Part shown: positions 7,852-16,280 of the stretch, one piece after another
How positions within the stretch are numbered: position 1 is the stretch's first letter
Layout: each line of letters opens with the position of its first letter
Assembly: GCA_036381475.1 (NCBI GenBank)
Contig: DASVCT010000262.1
Span: forward strand, 1-64,000
Direction of reading: 5' to 3'
Length of the DNA stretch: 64,000 bases
Origin: ZC4RG29 sp036381475
Lineage (GTDB): Bacteria > Bacteroidota > Bacteroidia > Cytophagales > Cyclobacteriaceae
The notes under the pieces: generated by a model
What the model saw: the letters and a program-made list of their open reading frames with translations, nothing else
What the model was told of the DNA's origin: nothing
Databases searched by the model: none
Program-made: the position numbers and the translations under genes

Positions 7852-10068
7852 ATGCCCAGCCGGCTCCATTTGCGTCAGATTCCCGGAGTAATCCTGATTT
7901 TTCTTTGCGCCCCGGTGTCAGTTGCACAGAATTTCCCGGCTGGCTTTGCACGCGTACTGGTGGCCGATAACATAACCACACCGACCGCCATAGCATTCCT
8001 GCCCGATGGGCGCATTTTTGTTTGTGAGCAAACCGGAGCTGTTCGGGTGATTAAGGACGGGGCTTTGCTGGCCGAACCCTTTCTGAAGGTCTCCGTGTCC
8101 TCAACCGGCGAACGCGGGTTGTTGGGAATTGCTATCGATCCCGATTTTGAGACCAACGGATACGTTTATGTCTATTACACGGTAGCCACGGCACCCTTGC
8201 ACAATCGTATTAGTCGCTTCACCGCAGACGGCGATGTCGCCGTACCCGGCAGCGAAACACTCGTACTTCGTCTCGATAATCTGTCAACGGCTACAAATCA
8301 CAACGGCGGGGCTATGCACTTTGGGCTCGACGGAAAATTGTATGTGGCGATCGGTGAAAATGCCCACCGCGAAAATGCCCAGAACCTGGATACTTATCTC
8401 GGCAAATTCCTCAGGATAAACAGCGACGGCAGCGTACCCGATGGCAACCCTTTTACAGACGGCAGCGCGCAGAAGCAACGCCTGTGGGCTTATGGCCTTC
8501 GGAATCCGTACACCTTCACTATCCACCCGGAAAGCGGACGAATTATGCTCAACGATGTAGGGCAAAACACATGGGAGGAAATAAATGATGCAACAACGGC
8601 GGGACAAAATTTTGGCTGGCCGGATGAAGAAGGCATGCCGGGTGCACCAGGTACGTCGCCGCCGCTGCTGGTTTACATGCATGGAAGCGGCGATGGCAAG
8701 GGATGCGCCATTACAGGGGGAACGTTTTTTAGCCCGGCAACGACGGGATATCCCGGCACGTACTACGGAAAGTATTTTTATCAGGACTACTGCAACGGGT
8801 GGATCAACTACATGGATCCTGATCAGGAGGCTCCCAAGGCGAATCCGTTTGCGACGAACCTGGGCAATCTCTGCCTTGCGCTAACGACGGGTCCGGATGG
8901 AAATCTTTATTACTTAAACCGGTCGGACAAAGCGTTATATAAAATTGTTTACCAGCAATCAACATTGCCTTTCATAACGCATGATGCCATCCCGGCCTCC
9001 GTGACGGAGGGTGAAGATGCAACGTTTGAAGTGAGGGCCCTCGGATCGGCGCCCCTGGAATTTGCCTGGTACAAGGATGATGTACTGATCCCCGACGCCA
9101 CAGAACCTGTACTCGTTCTCAAGGACGTACAACCGGAAGATGCCGGGACATACAAGGTGGTTGTCCGTAATCTTTTGGGGTCGGCAGAAGGCGCCGGCGT
9201 AACACTGACAGTTGCAGGCTTGAATGACCTCCCTGTCGCGAGCATCACCACGCCGGTTGAAGGAAGCTTTTATTCGGCCGGAGAAACAATAACATTTTTG
9301 GGAACCGGAACGGACGAAGAGGATGGAGAACTCCCCGCCGACGCCTTTGAATGGAGCGTCGTGTTTCACCACGAGACGGAAACGAGCGAGGAGCTGGCAG
9401 TTGCCGGCGTGAAGGAGGGCTCGTTCACCGTGCCGGATGAAGGCGAGACCTCGACGGATGTATGGTATCGTATCATTCTTACGGTGTCGGACTCGGATGG
9501 ACTTCAACATCGGGATACCGTGGACATCGTTCCGCGGACGTCAACCCTGCATCTGGGCACCACGCCGGCTGGCTTACAGCTTTTGTTCGACGGTGCGCCG
9601 TTCGATACGCCGGTGTCTGTCACCAGCGTCCAGGGAATGAAACGAACCCTTGAAGTAATCTCTCCGCAGACGGTTGGGGAAAAGGCCTATGAATTTAGCT
9701 ATTGGGTGCACGGCGGAGAAGCGTCACAAGTGTTCATCACGCCACCACACGACACTACCCTAACGGCGGTGTTTTCCGTAGTAGTGGGAGTGGAATCCGA
9801 CCGTAATTACAAAACTACCGCAGCACCCAACCCGGTGACGGGTGGAGTCGATGCCGTTGAAGTGACGATCGGCTCAGAACGAGCACAGCCAGTGACGATT
9901 TCAATTGTGGACATGCTCTCCAGGGAGTTGACGCGGGTGTCGCGCTCAGTTAACGCCGGTTCGAACAAAATTGCTGTGCCGGTGAGTCACCTGGCGAATG
10001 GGATGTACAGCATTGTCCTTCAGTCGCGGAATCAGCGTTCAACGGTGCGCCTACTGGTCGCACGCTAA
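7852..10068 (+). CDS. Secreted PQQ-dependent sugar dehydrogenase with Ig-like and T9SS sorting domains
   Basis: A 738-residue exported protein. Residues 1-24 are a signal peptide ending SVAQ. Residues about 25-370 form a GSDH-type six-bladed propeller (TPTAIAFLPDGRIFVCEQTG, GLLGIAIDPDF, NHNGGAMHFG, WAYGLRNPYTF, QNTWEEIND), the soluble aldose sugar dehydrogenase fold that usually uses PQQ. An Ig-like domain (about 375-455, with DAGTYKVVV) and further beta-sandwich segments follow. The last 85 residues (APNPVTGG to LVAR) look like a type A T9SS sorting domain. The protein is therefore probably surface-attached or released. PQQ use is inferred from family; no PQQ synthesis genes are in the window. 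Confidence 0.88.
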   Translation: MPSRLHLRQIPGVILIFLCAPVSVAQNFPAGFARVLVADNITTPTAIAFLPDGRIFVCEQTGAVRVIKDGALLAEPFLKVSVSSTGERGLLGIAIDPDFETNGYVYVYYTVATAPLHNRISRFTADGDVAVPGSETLVLRLDNLSTATNHNGGAMHFGLDGKLYVAIGENAHRENAQNLDTYLGKFLRINSDGSVPDGNPFTDGSAQKQRLWAYGLRNPYTFTIHPESGRIMLNDVGQNTWEEINDATTAGQNFGWPDEEGMPGAPGTSPPLLVYMHGSGDGKGCAITGGTFFSPATTGYPGTYYGKYFYQDYCNGWINYMDPDQEAPKANPFATNLGNLCLALTTGPDGNLYYLNRSDKALYKIVYQQSTLPFITHDAIPASVTEGEDATFEVRALGSAPLEFAWYKDDVLIPDATEPVLVLKDVQPEDAGTYKVVVRNLLGSAEGAGVTLTVAGLNDLPVASITTPVEGSFYSAGETITFLGTGTDEEDGELPADAFEWSVVFHHETETSEELAVAGVKEGSFTVPDEGETSTDVWYRIILTVSDSDGLQHRDTVDIVPRTSTLHLGTTPAGLQLLFDGAPFDTPVSVTSVQGMKRTLEVISPQTVGEKAYEFSYWVHGGEASQVFITPPHDTTLTAVFSVVVGVESDRNYKTTAAPNPVTGGVDAVEVTIGSERAQPVTISIVDMLSRELTRVSRSVNAGSNKIAVPVSHLANGMYSIVLQSRNQRSTVRLLVAR

Positions 10069-10076
10069 TTGCTATC

Positions 10077-11381
10077 CTATTTCTTATCCGGGGGTAATTC
10101 GAATTTCAACTTCACCCTCCCTTTTCCTCTCACCGGTTCGTCATTGCGTTTTGTGGGCTTCCACTTCGGACCTTCGCGGATCAGGCGGATGACCTCCTCG
10201 TCGCACCCGTACCCGAGCCCGCGGATGACCCGAAAGTCGGTGAGGTTACCTGTTGGTTCAATGGTAAACTGTACGGTGACTTTCCCCTCGATCTTGTTCT
10301 CCAGGGCTATCCGGGGGTATCGCAAATTCGTCTCGAGGTAGCGCCGGAACGCCCTTTTTCCTCCTTCGGGTTCAGCCGGCTCCCATTTTATTTCTTCAAA
10401 CCCGCGTTCGCCTTCATCTCCGTAGCCCACGACAACCACTTCGCTTAGCGCAGAAATGTCTGGCGCCATCTTCACGTCTACTGTGGTTGAGTCGCCGGGC
10501 TGTTGTGGCACGGCGGCTTCAACCGTGTTGAGACCGACGAATGAAAAAGCGAGTTTCTTTGCAGTTGCCGGGACGTGGATCTCATAGTATCCATTAATAT
10601 CGGTGACCGTTCCCGTTGCTGCACCTTCTGCCGTAACGTTTACCCCGGGAAGCGGCATGCCATCTTCGGCATCTGTAACCTGTCCTATAACGGTACGACT
10701 AGTAGCCTCTGCACCAAATGTGCGGAGGGAGGGAGCGGCGCCACGCTCCCGTTGGACCTCGACTGCGGCAGGTTCCGTCTTTAGCTTTTTTGGTACTGTT
10801 GACTGTGCGAGGGTTTCGCCCTCCGCCTGGGACGCAACTTCGGCGTCTGGTATGTCGGCGGGAGCAGTTGCTTCTTCAACCTTCTCATATGTTTCACTTT
10901 CTGCCTGGACATCCTGAGGGGCGCGTCGTTGTTCGCGCGCAGCCAGTGGGGCAGCCGGACTGGAGTCGAGGCCCTTCGCAGCGTCTTCGCCAGGGGGTTC
11001 CTGTGACGCTGCAGTGTCTGCACCAGCGGATGGTGGTTGCTGGACCTCTGATTGGGCAGGGGTGTTTAACGCGATGGAGGTGGTAGCCTCATCGCTGTTT
11101 GACAGGTAAAAAATCATCACCGCCGATATGCCCACCAGAAATACGGCGGCGGCCGCCTTGTAGTACCAACGCACCGCACCGGGGCTTCTGGTTTTTCGGG
11201 AGATCCTTTCCGTGAGCGCGTCGATATCGGAAGAAAATTCAGCGGGCGAAATGTCAGACGCTCCTTCCAGAGCGTCGGCGAGGAAGGGATCCCGCAGCGC
11301 CTTTCTTTCCAGGGCATGCATTTCCGAAGGCGTCATGTCGCCCCGCAGATATCGTTCGATATCGTCCCGGTAATTACTCAT
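10077..11381 (-). CDS. Anti-sigma-like/TonB fusion protein with carboxypeptidase-regulatory domain
   Basis: A 434-residue inner-membrane protein with an unusual order. Residues 1-67 are cytoplasmic and begin DIERYLRGDMTPSEMHALE, a pattern seen at the start of many Bacteroidota anti-sigma proteins. One membrane helix follows (about 71-94), then a long Pro/Ala/Glu-rich periplasmic linker (95-228), a CarboxypepD_reg-like beta-sandwich (230-305), the SusC-type signature ALSEVVVVGYG (311-321), and a TonB C-terminal domain (about 345-430, with YPRIALENKIEGKVTVQF). It overlaps the upstream ECF sigma gene by 8 bases, so the two are translated together. It likely senses an envelope state and holds the sigma factor; this is inferred. 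Confidence 0.85.
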   Translation of the reverse strand: MSNYRDDIERYLRGDMTPSEMHALERKALRDPFLADALEGASDISPAEFSSDIDALTERISRKTRSPGAVRWYYKAAAAVFLVGISAVMIFYLSNSDEATTSIALNTPAQSEVQQPPSAGADTAASQEPPGEDAAKGLDSSPAAPLAAREQRRAPQDVQAESETYEKVEEATAPADIPDAEVASQAEGETLAQSTVPKKLKTEPAAVEVQRERGAAPSLRTFGAEATSRTVIGQVTDAEDGMPLPGVNVTAEGAATGTVTDINGYYEIHVPATAKKLAFSFVGLNTVEAAVPQQPGDSTTVDVKMAPDISALSEVVVVGYGDEGERGFEEIKWEPAEPEGGKRAFRRYLETNLRYPRIALENKIEGKVTVQFTIEPTGNLTDFRVIRGLGYGCDEEVIRLIREGPKWKPTKRNDEPVRGKGRVKLKFELPPDKK

Positions 11382-11937
11382 TTCGCTCGAGGCAGTTTTT
11401 CAGATTGCGCTTGCCGTTTTGAATGTGACTTTTCACCTGGTTGAAATCAAATCCCGTGGCCTCACTGATCTGGCGATAGGATTTTTGCTGAAGGAAAAAC
11501 AGTCGGACACATTGCTGTTGTTCCCGGTTCAGGTGTTCCAGGCACCTTTCCAATTTAACAAGATTCTCCTCCAGTTCCTGTCCATCCTCTGGATGCGCAG
11601 GGTTGGCCGATTCCATAACCAGGGTGTCGGTTATCTCGACGTTCTGACCTTTTTTTGCCCTGAGTTGCATCAGGCAGTGGTTCCGCGTGGTCGTGTAAAG
11701 CCAGCTTTTGAACCACGTCACCTCGTGTGTACGAAGGGTCTGTGCCAGTTTCTCGAACACCTGCATTGCGGCGTCTTTGCTTTCTTCCCGGTCTCTCAGG
11801 TATTTAAGACACACGCCGTAGACCATGGCCATGTACCTGCCGAACAGGACGCCCAGCACTTCCATATTCCCAGACTCCCGGTACTTCCGGACCAGCTCGA
11901 TATCCGGCGTTTCGTCATGTGATCGGGAGGCAAGCAT
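11374..11937 (-). CDS. ECF RNA polymerase sigma factor
   Basis: A 187-residue sigma-70 family factor of ECF size. Region 2 is visible as YLRDREESKDAAMQVFEKL with the following TWFKSWLYTTTRNHCLMQL, and region 4 as LNREQQQCVRLFFLQQKSYRQISEATGFDFNQVKSHIQNGKRNLKNCL. No region 1 or 3. The overlapping downstream gene encodes a membrane protein with an anti-sigma-like N-terminus, which is the expected partner. The divergent VWA gene starts 124 bases away, so the shared intergenic region may be its target. Confidence 0.93.
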   Translation of the reverse strand: MLASRSHDETPDIELVRKYRESGNMEVLGVLFGRYMAMVYGVCLKYLRDREESKDAAMQVFEKLAQTLRTHEVTWFKSWLYTTTRNHCLMQLRAKKGQNVEITDTLVMESANPAHPEDGQELEENLVKLERCLEHLNREQQQCVRLFFLQQKSYRQISEATGFDFNQVKSHIQNGKRNLKNCLERNE

Positions 11938-12061
11938 TCCCGAAAATTAAGAAAATACAGCCATAGGCGCGGTATTGCGGCCCTTCGGAAGGACACCCCA
12001 TCAATTTTTTGTGGAAACGTTCAGCATGCTGCATCACAGGGATAACCAAATCTTCAAAAGT

Positions 12062-13900
12062 ATGAAATCAAGGATGGTCATGATGATGATGCTGGCATTG
12101 GTGCTGGCGTCATTTTATCCGGCTCCGGAGCGAACGATAACTGGGGTCATCACGGACGTGTCGACCGGAAGTCCGCTTCCGGGTGTAGCCGTAACACTTA
12201 AAGGGACCTTGGTGGGCGTCACCAGCGATAGTGTCGGTGCGTACCGGATCGCTGTTCCCAATGAAGGCGGCAAGCTGGTCTTCCGTTATGTCGGATATGC
12301 AACGCGCGAGGTCACAATTGGAACGAAAGACCGGATTGACGTGGCGATGATAGCCGAGATAGCACAGCTGCAGGAATTGGCTCCAGCGCTGCAGGGCAGG
12401 GTGGCCGGCATTATGATCCGAGGCACCAACAGCCAGAGCCGGTTCGCCCGGGGCTACGACATGGAACGACGCCAATCGTGGAATACAGAGGAGTATGATG
12501 GAATAACAGAAAACATTTTTCACAGTGCCCTTCGCAAGCCTTTGTCTACGTTTTCGATTGATGTCGATGCCGCGTCCTATAGTAACATTCGCCGGTTCAT
12601 CAACAATGGACAGCGTCCTCCCAGGGATGCCGTGCGCATCGAAGAGATGATCAATTATTTTAACTATGATTACCCTGAGCCTTCCGGAGAACATCCGTTC
12701 ACAATCATCACGGAGATTTCCAGAGCACCATGGAACGAAGCGCATAAGCTCGTGCACATCGGACTTCAGGGCAAGCATATTCCGACAGAAAATCTTCCGC
12801 CGTCGAACCTCGTTTTCCTGCTCGACGTATCCGGTTCGATGGACGAGCCGAACAAGCTTCCCTTGTTGAAGGCGTCGTTTCGATTACTGACCGAGCAGCT
12901 GCGGGAGCAGGATCGCGTTGCGATCGTTGTGTACGCGGGCGCTGCAGGGATGGTGCTCGATTCCACGCCGGGCAGTGAAAAGCGTGCTATTCTCGACGCG
13001 CTGGAACGCCTGGAAGCGGGCGGTTCAACGGCAGGAGGAGCAGGCCTTCGACTGGCTTACCAGATTGCAAAAGAAAATTTCAAAGAAGGTGGCAACAACC
13101 GTATCATACTGGCCACCGACGGCGACTTCAATGTCGGCGAGTCGAGCAATGCAGCTATGGAGCGCCTCGTCGAATCAAAACGCCACGAGGGCATTTATCT
13201 TTCAGTGCTGGGATTTGGAATGGGCAATTACAAAGACTCGAAGATGGAGACCCTTGCCGACAAGGGCAACGGCAACTATGCCTACATCGACAACATACAG
13301 GAAGCTCGGAAGGTGTTAGTCAGCGAGTTCGGCGGAACGTTGTTTACCATTGCCAGGGACGTAAAGCTACAGGTGGAATTCAATCCCGCGAAAGTCAAAG
13401 CCTATCGCCTGATCGGATATGAAAACAGGTTGCTGCGGGATGAGGACTTCAACGACGACAAGAAGGATGCGGGCGACCTGGGATCGGGTCATACAGTGAC
13501 CGCGTTGTACGAGATCATACCCGTAGGGTCGGACAGCAAGTTTTCACCGGTCGATGATCTGAAATACCAGAAGTCGGTGGTTAACCCGGAGGCAGCGCAT
13601 TCACATGAATTGATGACGATCAAATTCCGTTATAAGGATCCCTCCGGCGGGCCGAGCAGGCTCATCGTGCACGCGCTCAGGGATGACGACGTTCCCCTGG
13701 GGAGGACGTCAGACAATTTCCGCTGGTCGGCAGCCGTAGCCTCATTCGGGATGCTGCTGCGCGAGTCGGAATTTATCGGTGACTTCGCTTACGACGATGT
13801 TCTGGCACTTGCAGAAGGTGCCCAGGGCGCGGACGAAAAGCGATACCGCGCGGGATTCATCGATATGGTACGTTCGTTCGGCCTCATGGCGAAAAGATAG
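12062..13900 (+). CDS. YfbK-like von Willebrand factor A protein with carboxypeptidase-regulatory N-terminus
   Basis: The ATG at 12062 is preferred over an in-frame ATG at 11975 because it begins a clean signal peptide (MKSRMVMMMMLALVLASFYP); this gives 612 residues. Residues 24-96 are a CarboxypepD_reg-like beta-sandwich (ITGVITDVSTGSPLPGVAV). Residues 108-121, PALQGRVAGIMIRG, match the plug motif of SusC-type receptors. The YfbK N-terminal region follows (KPLSTFSIDVDAASYSNIRR), then a VWA domain with MIDAS motif LLDVSGSMDEP, then the DUF3520 C-terminal region. It is an exported, metal-dependent adhesion-type protein of unknown partner. It faces the ECF sigma operon head to head. Confidence 0.9.
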   Translation: MKSRMVMMMMLALVLASFYPAPERTITGVITDVSTGSPLPGVAVTLKGTLVGVTSDSVGAYRIAVPNEGGKLVFRYVGYATREVTIGTKDRIDVAMIAEIAQLQELAPALQGRVAGIMIRGTNSQSRFARGYDMERRQSWNTEEYDGITENIFHSALRKPLSTFSIDVDAASYSNIRRFINNGQRPPRDAVRIEEMINYFNYDYPEPSGEHPFTIITEISRAPWNEAHKLVHIGLQGKHIPTENLPPSNLVFLLDVSGSMDEPNKLPLLKASFRLLTEQLREQDRVAIVVYAGAAGMVLDSTPGSEKRAILDALERLEAGGSTAGGAGLRLAYQIAKENFKEGGNNRIILATDGDFNVGESSNAAMERLVESKRHEGIYLSVLGFGMGNYKDSKMETLADKGNGNYAYIDNIQEARKVLVSEFGGTLFTIARDVKLQVEFNPAKVKAYRLIGYENRLLRDEDFNDDKKDAGDLGSGHTVTALYEIIPVGSDSKFSPVDDLKYQKSVVNPEAAHSHELMTIKFRYKDPSGGPSRLIVHALRDDDVPLGRTSDNFRWSAAVASFGMLLRESEFIGDFAYDDVLALAEGAQGADEKRYRAGFIDMVRSFGLMAKR

Positions 13901-13906
13901 CTTGAA

Positions 13907-13934
13907 AAGGGGGTGGAATAAATTCCGCCCCCTT
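13907..13934. terminator. Hairpin terminator after the VWA gene
   Basis: AAGGGGGTGGAAT (13907-13919) pairs with ATTCCGCCCCCTT (13922-13934) with one G-T wobble and a two-base turn, starting 6 bases after the VWA stop. The stem is strong but only a short TT tract follows, so efficiency is uncertain. Confidence 0.65.
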
Positions 13935-14013
13935 CGTTACTGGCCGGGGAGGCGCCTTTTTTGGGCGGATTACCAAATGTTCCGGCGGGGGCCGGCATCC
14001 GCTTTTTTTTAAC

Positions 14014-14021
14014 TATTTTTG
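14014..14021 (+). promoter_or_regulatory. Bacteroidota -7 element (TATTTTTG) for ECF sigma gene
   Basis: TATTTTTG fits TAnnTTTG exactly and ends 6 bases before the ATG at 14028. Transcription would start almost at the start codon, giving a very short or absent leader. No clear -33 TTG is seen at the expected distance. Confidence 0.5.
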
Positions 14022-14027
14022 CCACTT

Positions 14028-14612
14028 ATGGAAGAGACGGCGAAGCAGCAGTACACCGAGAGCGAGAGAGCCCGCATTTTCGAGAATGAGTTCATGCCGC
14101 ACATTAATTCAATGTACAACTTTGCCTATCGGCTTACTCTGGATGAAGATGATGCGAAGGACCTGCTTCAGGATACCTACTTGAAAGCGTATCGGTTTAT
14201 TGATTCATTTCAGCAAGGAACTAATGCCAAAGCCTGGCTGTTCCGAATTCTGAAAAACAGCTTCATCAACGACTATCGGAAGCGCAGTAAGGAACCCTCC
14301 AAGGTGGACTACCAGGAGGTTGAAAGTTATTACAATTCCGAAGACGTTGATCGTCAGATCACTCCCGATTTGCGTGTTGAAACATTGCAGGACATGATCG
14401 GGGATGAGATTTCGAACGCCCTGAATTCGCTTGATGTTGATTTCAGAACCGTAATTATTTTGTGCGACCTGGAAGGATTCAAGTATGATGAAATGGCAAA
14501 GATCCTCGACATTCCTATTGGCACGGTTCGCAGCCGGCTGCATCGCGCACGGAACCTGCTTAAGGAAAAACTTAGTGAGTACGCAAAGAAAATGGGTTAT
14601 AAAAACGCCTGA
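14028..14612 (+). CDS. ECF RNA polymerase sigma factor (SigR/RpoE-like)
   Basis: A 194-residue sigma factor; ATG 14028 is chosen over the TTG at 14019, which lies inside the promoter. Region 2 runs through MYNFAYRLTLDEDDAKDLLQDTYLKAYRFIDSF and AKAWLFRILKNSFINDYRK; region 4 ends IPIGTVRSRLHRARNLLKEKL. The next gene, 6 bases downstream, encodes a small protein with an HxxxCxxC zinc site, the arrangement of SigR/RsrA redox pairs. A stress (perhaps thiol-oxidation) role is inferred from that pairing only. gmk and nadD follow closely and may share the transcript. Confidence 0.94.
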   Translation: MEETAKQQYTESERARIFENEFMPHINSMYNFAYRLTLDEDDAKDLLQDTYLKAYRFIDSFQQGTNAKAWLFRILKNSFINDYRKRSKEPSKVDYQEVESYYNSEDVDRQITPDLRVETLQDMIGDEISNALNSLDVDFRTVIILCDLEGFKYDEMAKILDIPIGTVRSRLHRARNLLKEKLSEYAKKMGYKNA

Positions 14613-14618
14613 CCACCT

Positions 14619-14882
14619 ATGAGCCAGCCAGAACAAAGCGAACTGATGCGCGCTGCAAAAGGCAACTGTTTAGAAATGCTTCGCCTCATCCTTGACGGCG
14701 AAGCTTCGGAAGAAGAGAAGAAAGATTTCATCGACAAACACCTCGAAACCTGCATGCCGTGCTACAAGACGTATCACGTCGAAATGGCAATTCGGGAGTT
14801 GTTGAAATCGAAGTGTGGCAATCACGAAGCACCTGCTGAACTAGTCGAGAACATCAAACGGATGATCGGCACGATCCGCTGA
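14619..14882 (+). CDS. Small zinc-finger (ZAS-type) anti-sigma factor
   Basis: An 87-residue soluble protein. The core is CLEMLRLILDGEASEEEKKDFIDKHLETCMPCYKTY, giving His-x3-Cys-x2-Cys plus an upstream cysteine, the zinc site of the ZAS anti-sigma family that includes RsrA. There is no membrane helix. It lies 6 bases after the ECF sigma gene and its stop overlaps the gmk start by one base (TGATG), so all are translationally linked. It probably binds the adjacent sigma factor and releases it on a signal; redox sensing is a family inference. Confidence 0.88.
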   Translation: MSQPEQSELMRAAKGNCLEMLRLILDGEASEEEKKDFIDKHLETCMPCYKTYHVEMAIRELLKSKCGNHEAPAELVENIKRMIGTIR

Positions 14883-15469
14883 TGGCAGGAAAAGCGATTA
14901 TTTTTTCGGCTCCTTCCGGTTCCGGCAAGACGACTATAGTTAAACATTTGCTGGCGAATAATCCGGATCTCGGATTTTCTATATCAGCGTCTACCCGCGA
15001 CAAGAGGGGAAGAACCGAAGTCGACGGAAAAGATTATTACTTCCTTACCCCCGAGCAGTTCAAGCAAAAGATCGACAACGATGAGTTCGTCGAATGGGAA
15101 GAAGTATACTCCGGCAACTTCTACGGAACGCTGAAATCCGAAATCGAACGAATCTGGAAAGAAGGCAAAAACGTCGTTTTCGACGTCGACGTAAAAGGTG
15201 GCCTTAATCTCAAACGCTACTTTGGCGATCGTGCGCTGGCCGTGTTCGTCAGTGTCCCGTCCCTCGACGTATTGAAGTCAAGGCTTAACGAGCGCGGAAC
15301 CGAGACCGAGGAAAGCCTCTCGCGACGCATGTTCAAGGCAAAGTTTGAAACTACCTTCAAAGACCAGTTCGACGTCGTTCTCCTCAACGAAGACCTTGAG
15401 ACGTCGCTTGCGGAGGCGCAGCGGCTGTACGACGAATTCAAAAAGAAGGAAATACCGCTTGCCCGATAG
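14882..15469 (+). CDS. gmk: Guanylate kinase
   Basis: A 195-residue cytoplasmic enzyme phosphorylating GMP to GDP with ATP. The P-loop SAPSGSGKTTIV starts at residue 9, the GMP-binding region includes STRDKRGRTEVDGKDYYFL with the expected arginines, and DVDVKGGLNLK and SLSRRM (lid) are in place. Length matches the family. It follows the anti-sigma gene with a one-base overlap and precedes nadD by 17 bases. Confidence 0.97.
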   Translation: MAGKAIIFSAPSGSGKTTIVKHLLANNPDLGFSISASTRDKRGRTEVDGKDYYFLTPEQFKQKIDNDEFVEWEEVYSGNFYGTLKSEIERIWKEGKNVVFDVDVKGGLNLKRYFGDRALAVFVSVPSLDVLKSRLNERGTETEESLSRRMFKAKFETTFKDQFDVVLLNEDLETSLAEAQRLYDEFKKKEIPLAR

Positions 15470-15486
15470 CTCCCGCTGCGACCGCC

Positions 15487-16071
15487 ATGGATCAAACTTC
15501 ACGGATCGGCCTGTTCTTCGGATCTTTCAACCCGATCCACATCGGGCACCTCATCATCGCCAACATCATGGCGGAGACCACGGACCTCGACAAGGTATGG
15601 TTCGTCGTTTCGCCGCAGAATCCTTTCAAGCCGGCAAAAGGACTGCTCCACGAGTTCGACCGCTATGACATGGTTAAAGCAGCTGTGGCCGACAACTACA
15701 AGCTCGACGTCACAGACATAGAATTTCATCTTCCCAAGCCCAGCTATACCATCCACACACTACTCCACCTTTCACAACGCCATCCTTCGCGACAATTCAA
15801 AGTCATCATGGGAAGCGATAATCTGGAAAGCTTTACACGATGGAAAAGTCATGAGAGAATTCTGGAGGATTATGGACTCTACGTCTATCCCAGGCCGGGG
15901 ATGCAACTTTCCGAGCTCAGTTCGCATCCTAACGTTAGAACTATAAACGCGCCGTTGCTCGACATATCTGCGACTTTCATCCGGGAGTGTGTTCGAAAAG
16001 GGCAATCGGTACGCTACCTGGTGCCTGACCCGGTTGAAGTGATGATCCGCGCCAAACAGTTCTACCGTTAG
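15487..16071 (+). CDS. nadD: Nicotinate-nucleotide adenylyltransferase
   Basis: A 194-residue enzyme joining ATP and nicotinate mononucleotide to make deamido-NAD. The nucleotidyltransferase motif is FFGSFNPIHIGHLIIA near residue 10, and the second signature SATFIRECVRKGQSVRYLVPDPV sits near the C-terminus. KVIMGSDNLESFTRWK supports NadD rather than CoaD. It ends the sigma-gmk gene run; a decayed gene fragment lies just downstream. Confidence 0.96.
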   Translation: MDQTSRIGLFFGSFNPIHIGHLIIANIMAETTDLDKVWFVVSPQNPFKPAKGLLHEFDRYDMVKAAVADNYKLDVTDIEFHLPKPSYTIHTLLHLSQRHPSRQFKVIMGSDNLESFTRWKSHERILEDYGLYVYPRPGMQLSELSSHPNVRTINAPLLDISATFIRECVRKGQSVRYLVPDPVEVMIRAKQFYR

Positions 16072-16100
16072 CCTGTTGCTCCGGTTTTCGGCAACACTGA

Positions 16101-16280
16101 CGAAGTTACTGGAAGAATTATACTGAGGTGGGATACACGATCGACGGCCTGCTACGCTTTTTCCGACTGGAGTTTGCAGCAGCATTCCCGGAGGGTCGTT
16201 ACCTGGGGCATGGATTCAGGATTGACGCGACTACAACACTGCAGATAGGAATCAATGATGTTGAGCCTCGCGCAAGCTAA
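16101..16280 (+). pseudogene. 3' remnant of a DUF5686-like outer-membrane gene
   Basis: A 59-codon open stretch with no start codon, preceded directly by an in-frame TGA. It translates to a C-terminal-looking peptide including YWKNYTEVGYTIDGLLRFF and RLEFAAAFPEGRYLGHGFRI. Aromatic, alternating strands followed by a short tail resemble the last strands of DUF5686/carboxypeptidase-like regulatory barrel proteins. The stop at 16278-16280 overlaps the end of the opposite TauE/SafE gene. I take it as a relic of a mostly deleted gene; the family assignment is by resemblance only. Confidence 0.45.

Noticed and set aside
12110..12778. A 222-codon minus-strand frame inside the VWA gene
   Set aside because: It is a shadow of a well-supported gene; the plus-strand product has clear domains and this one has none.
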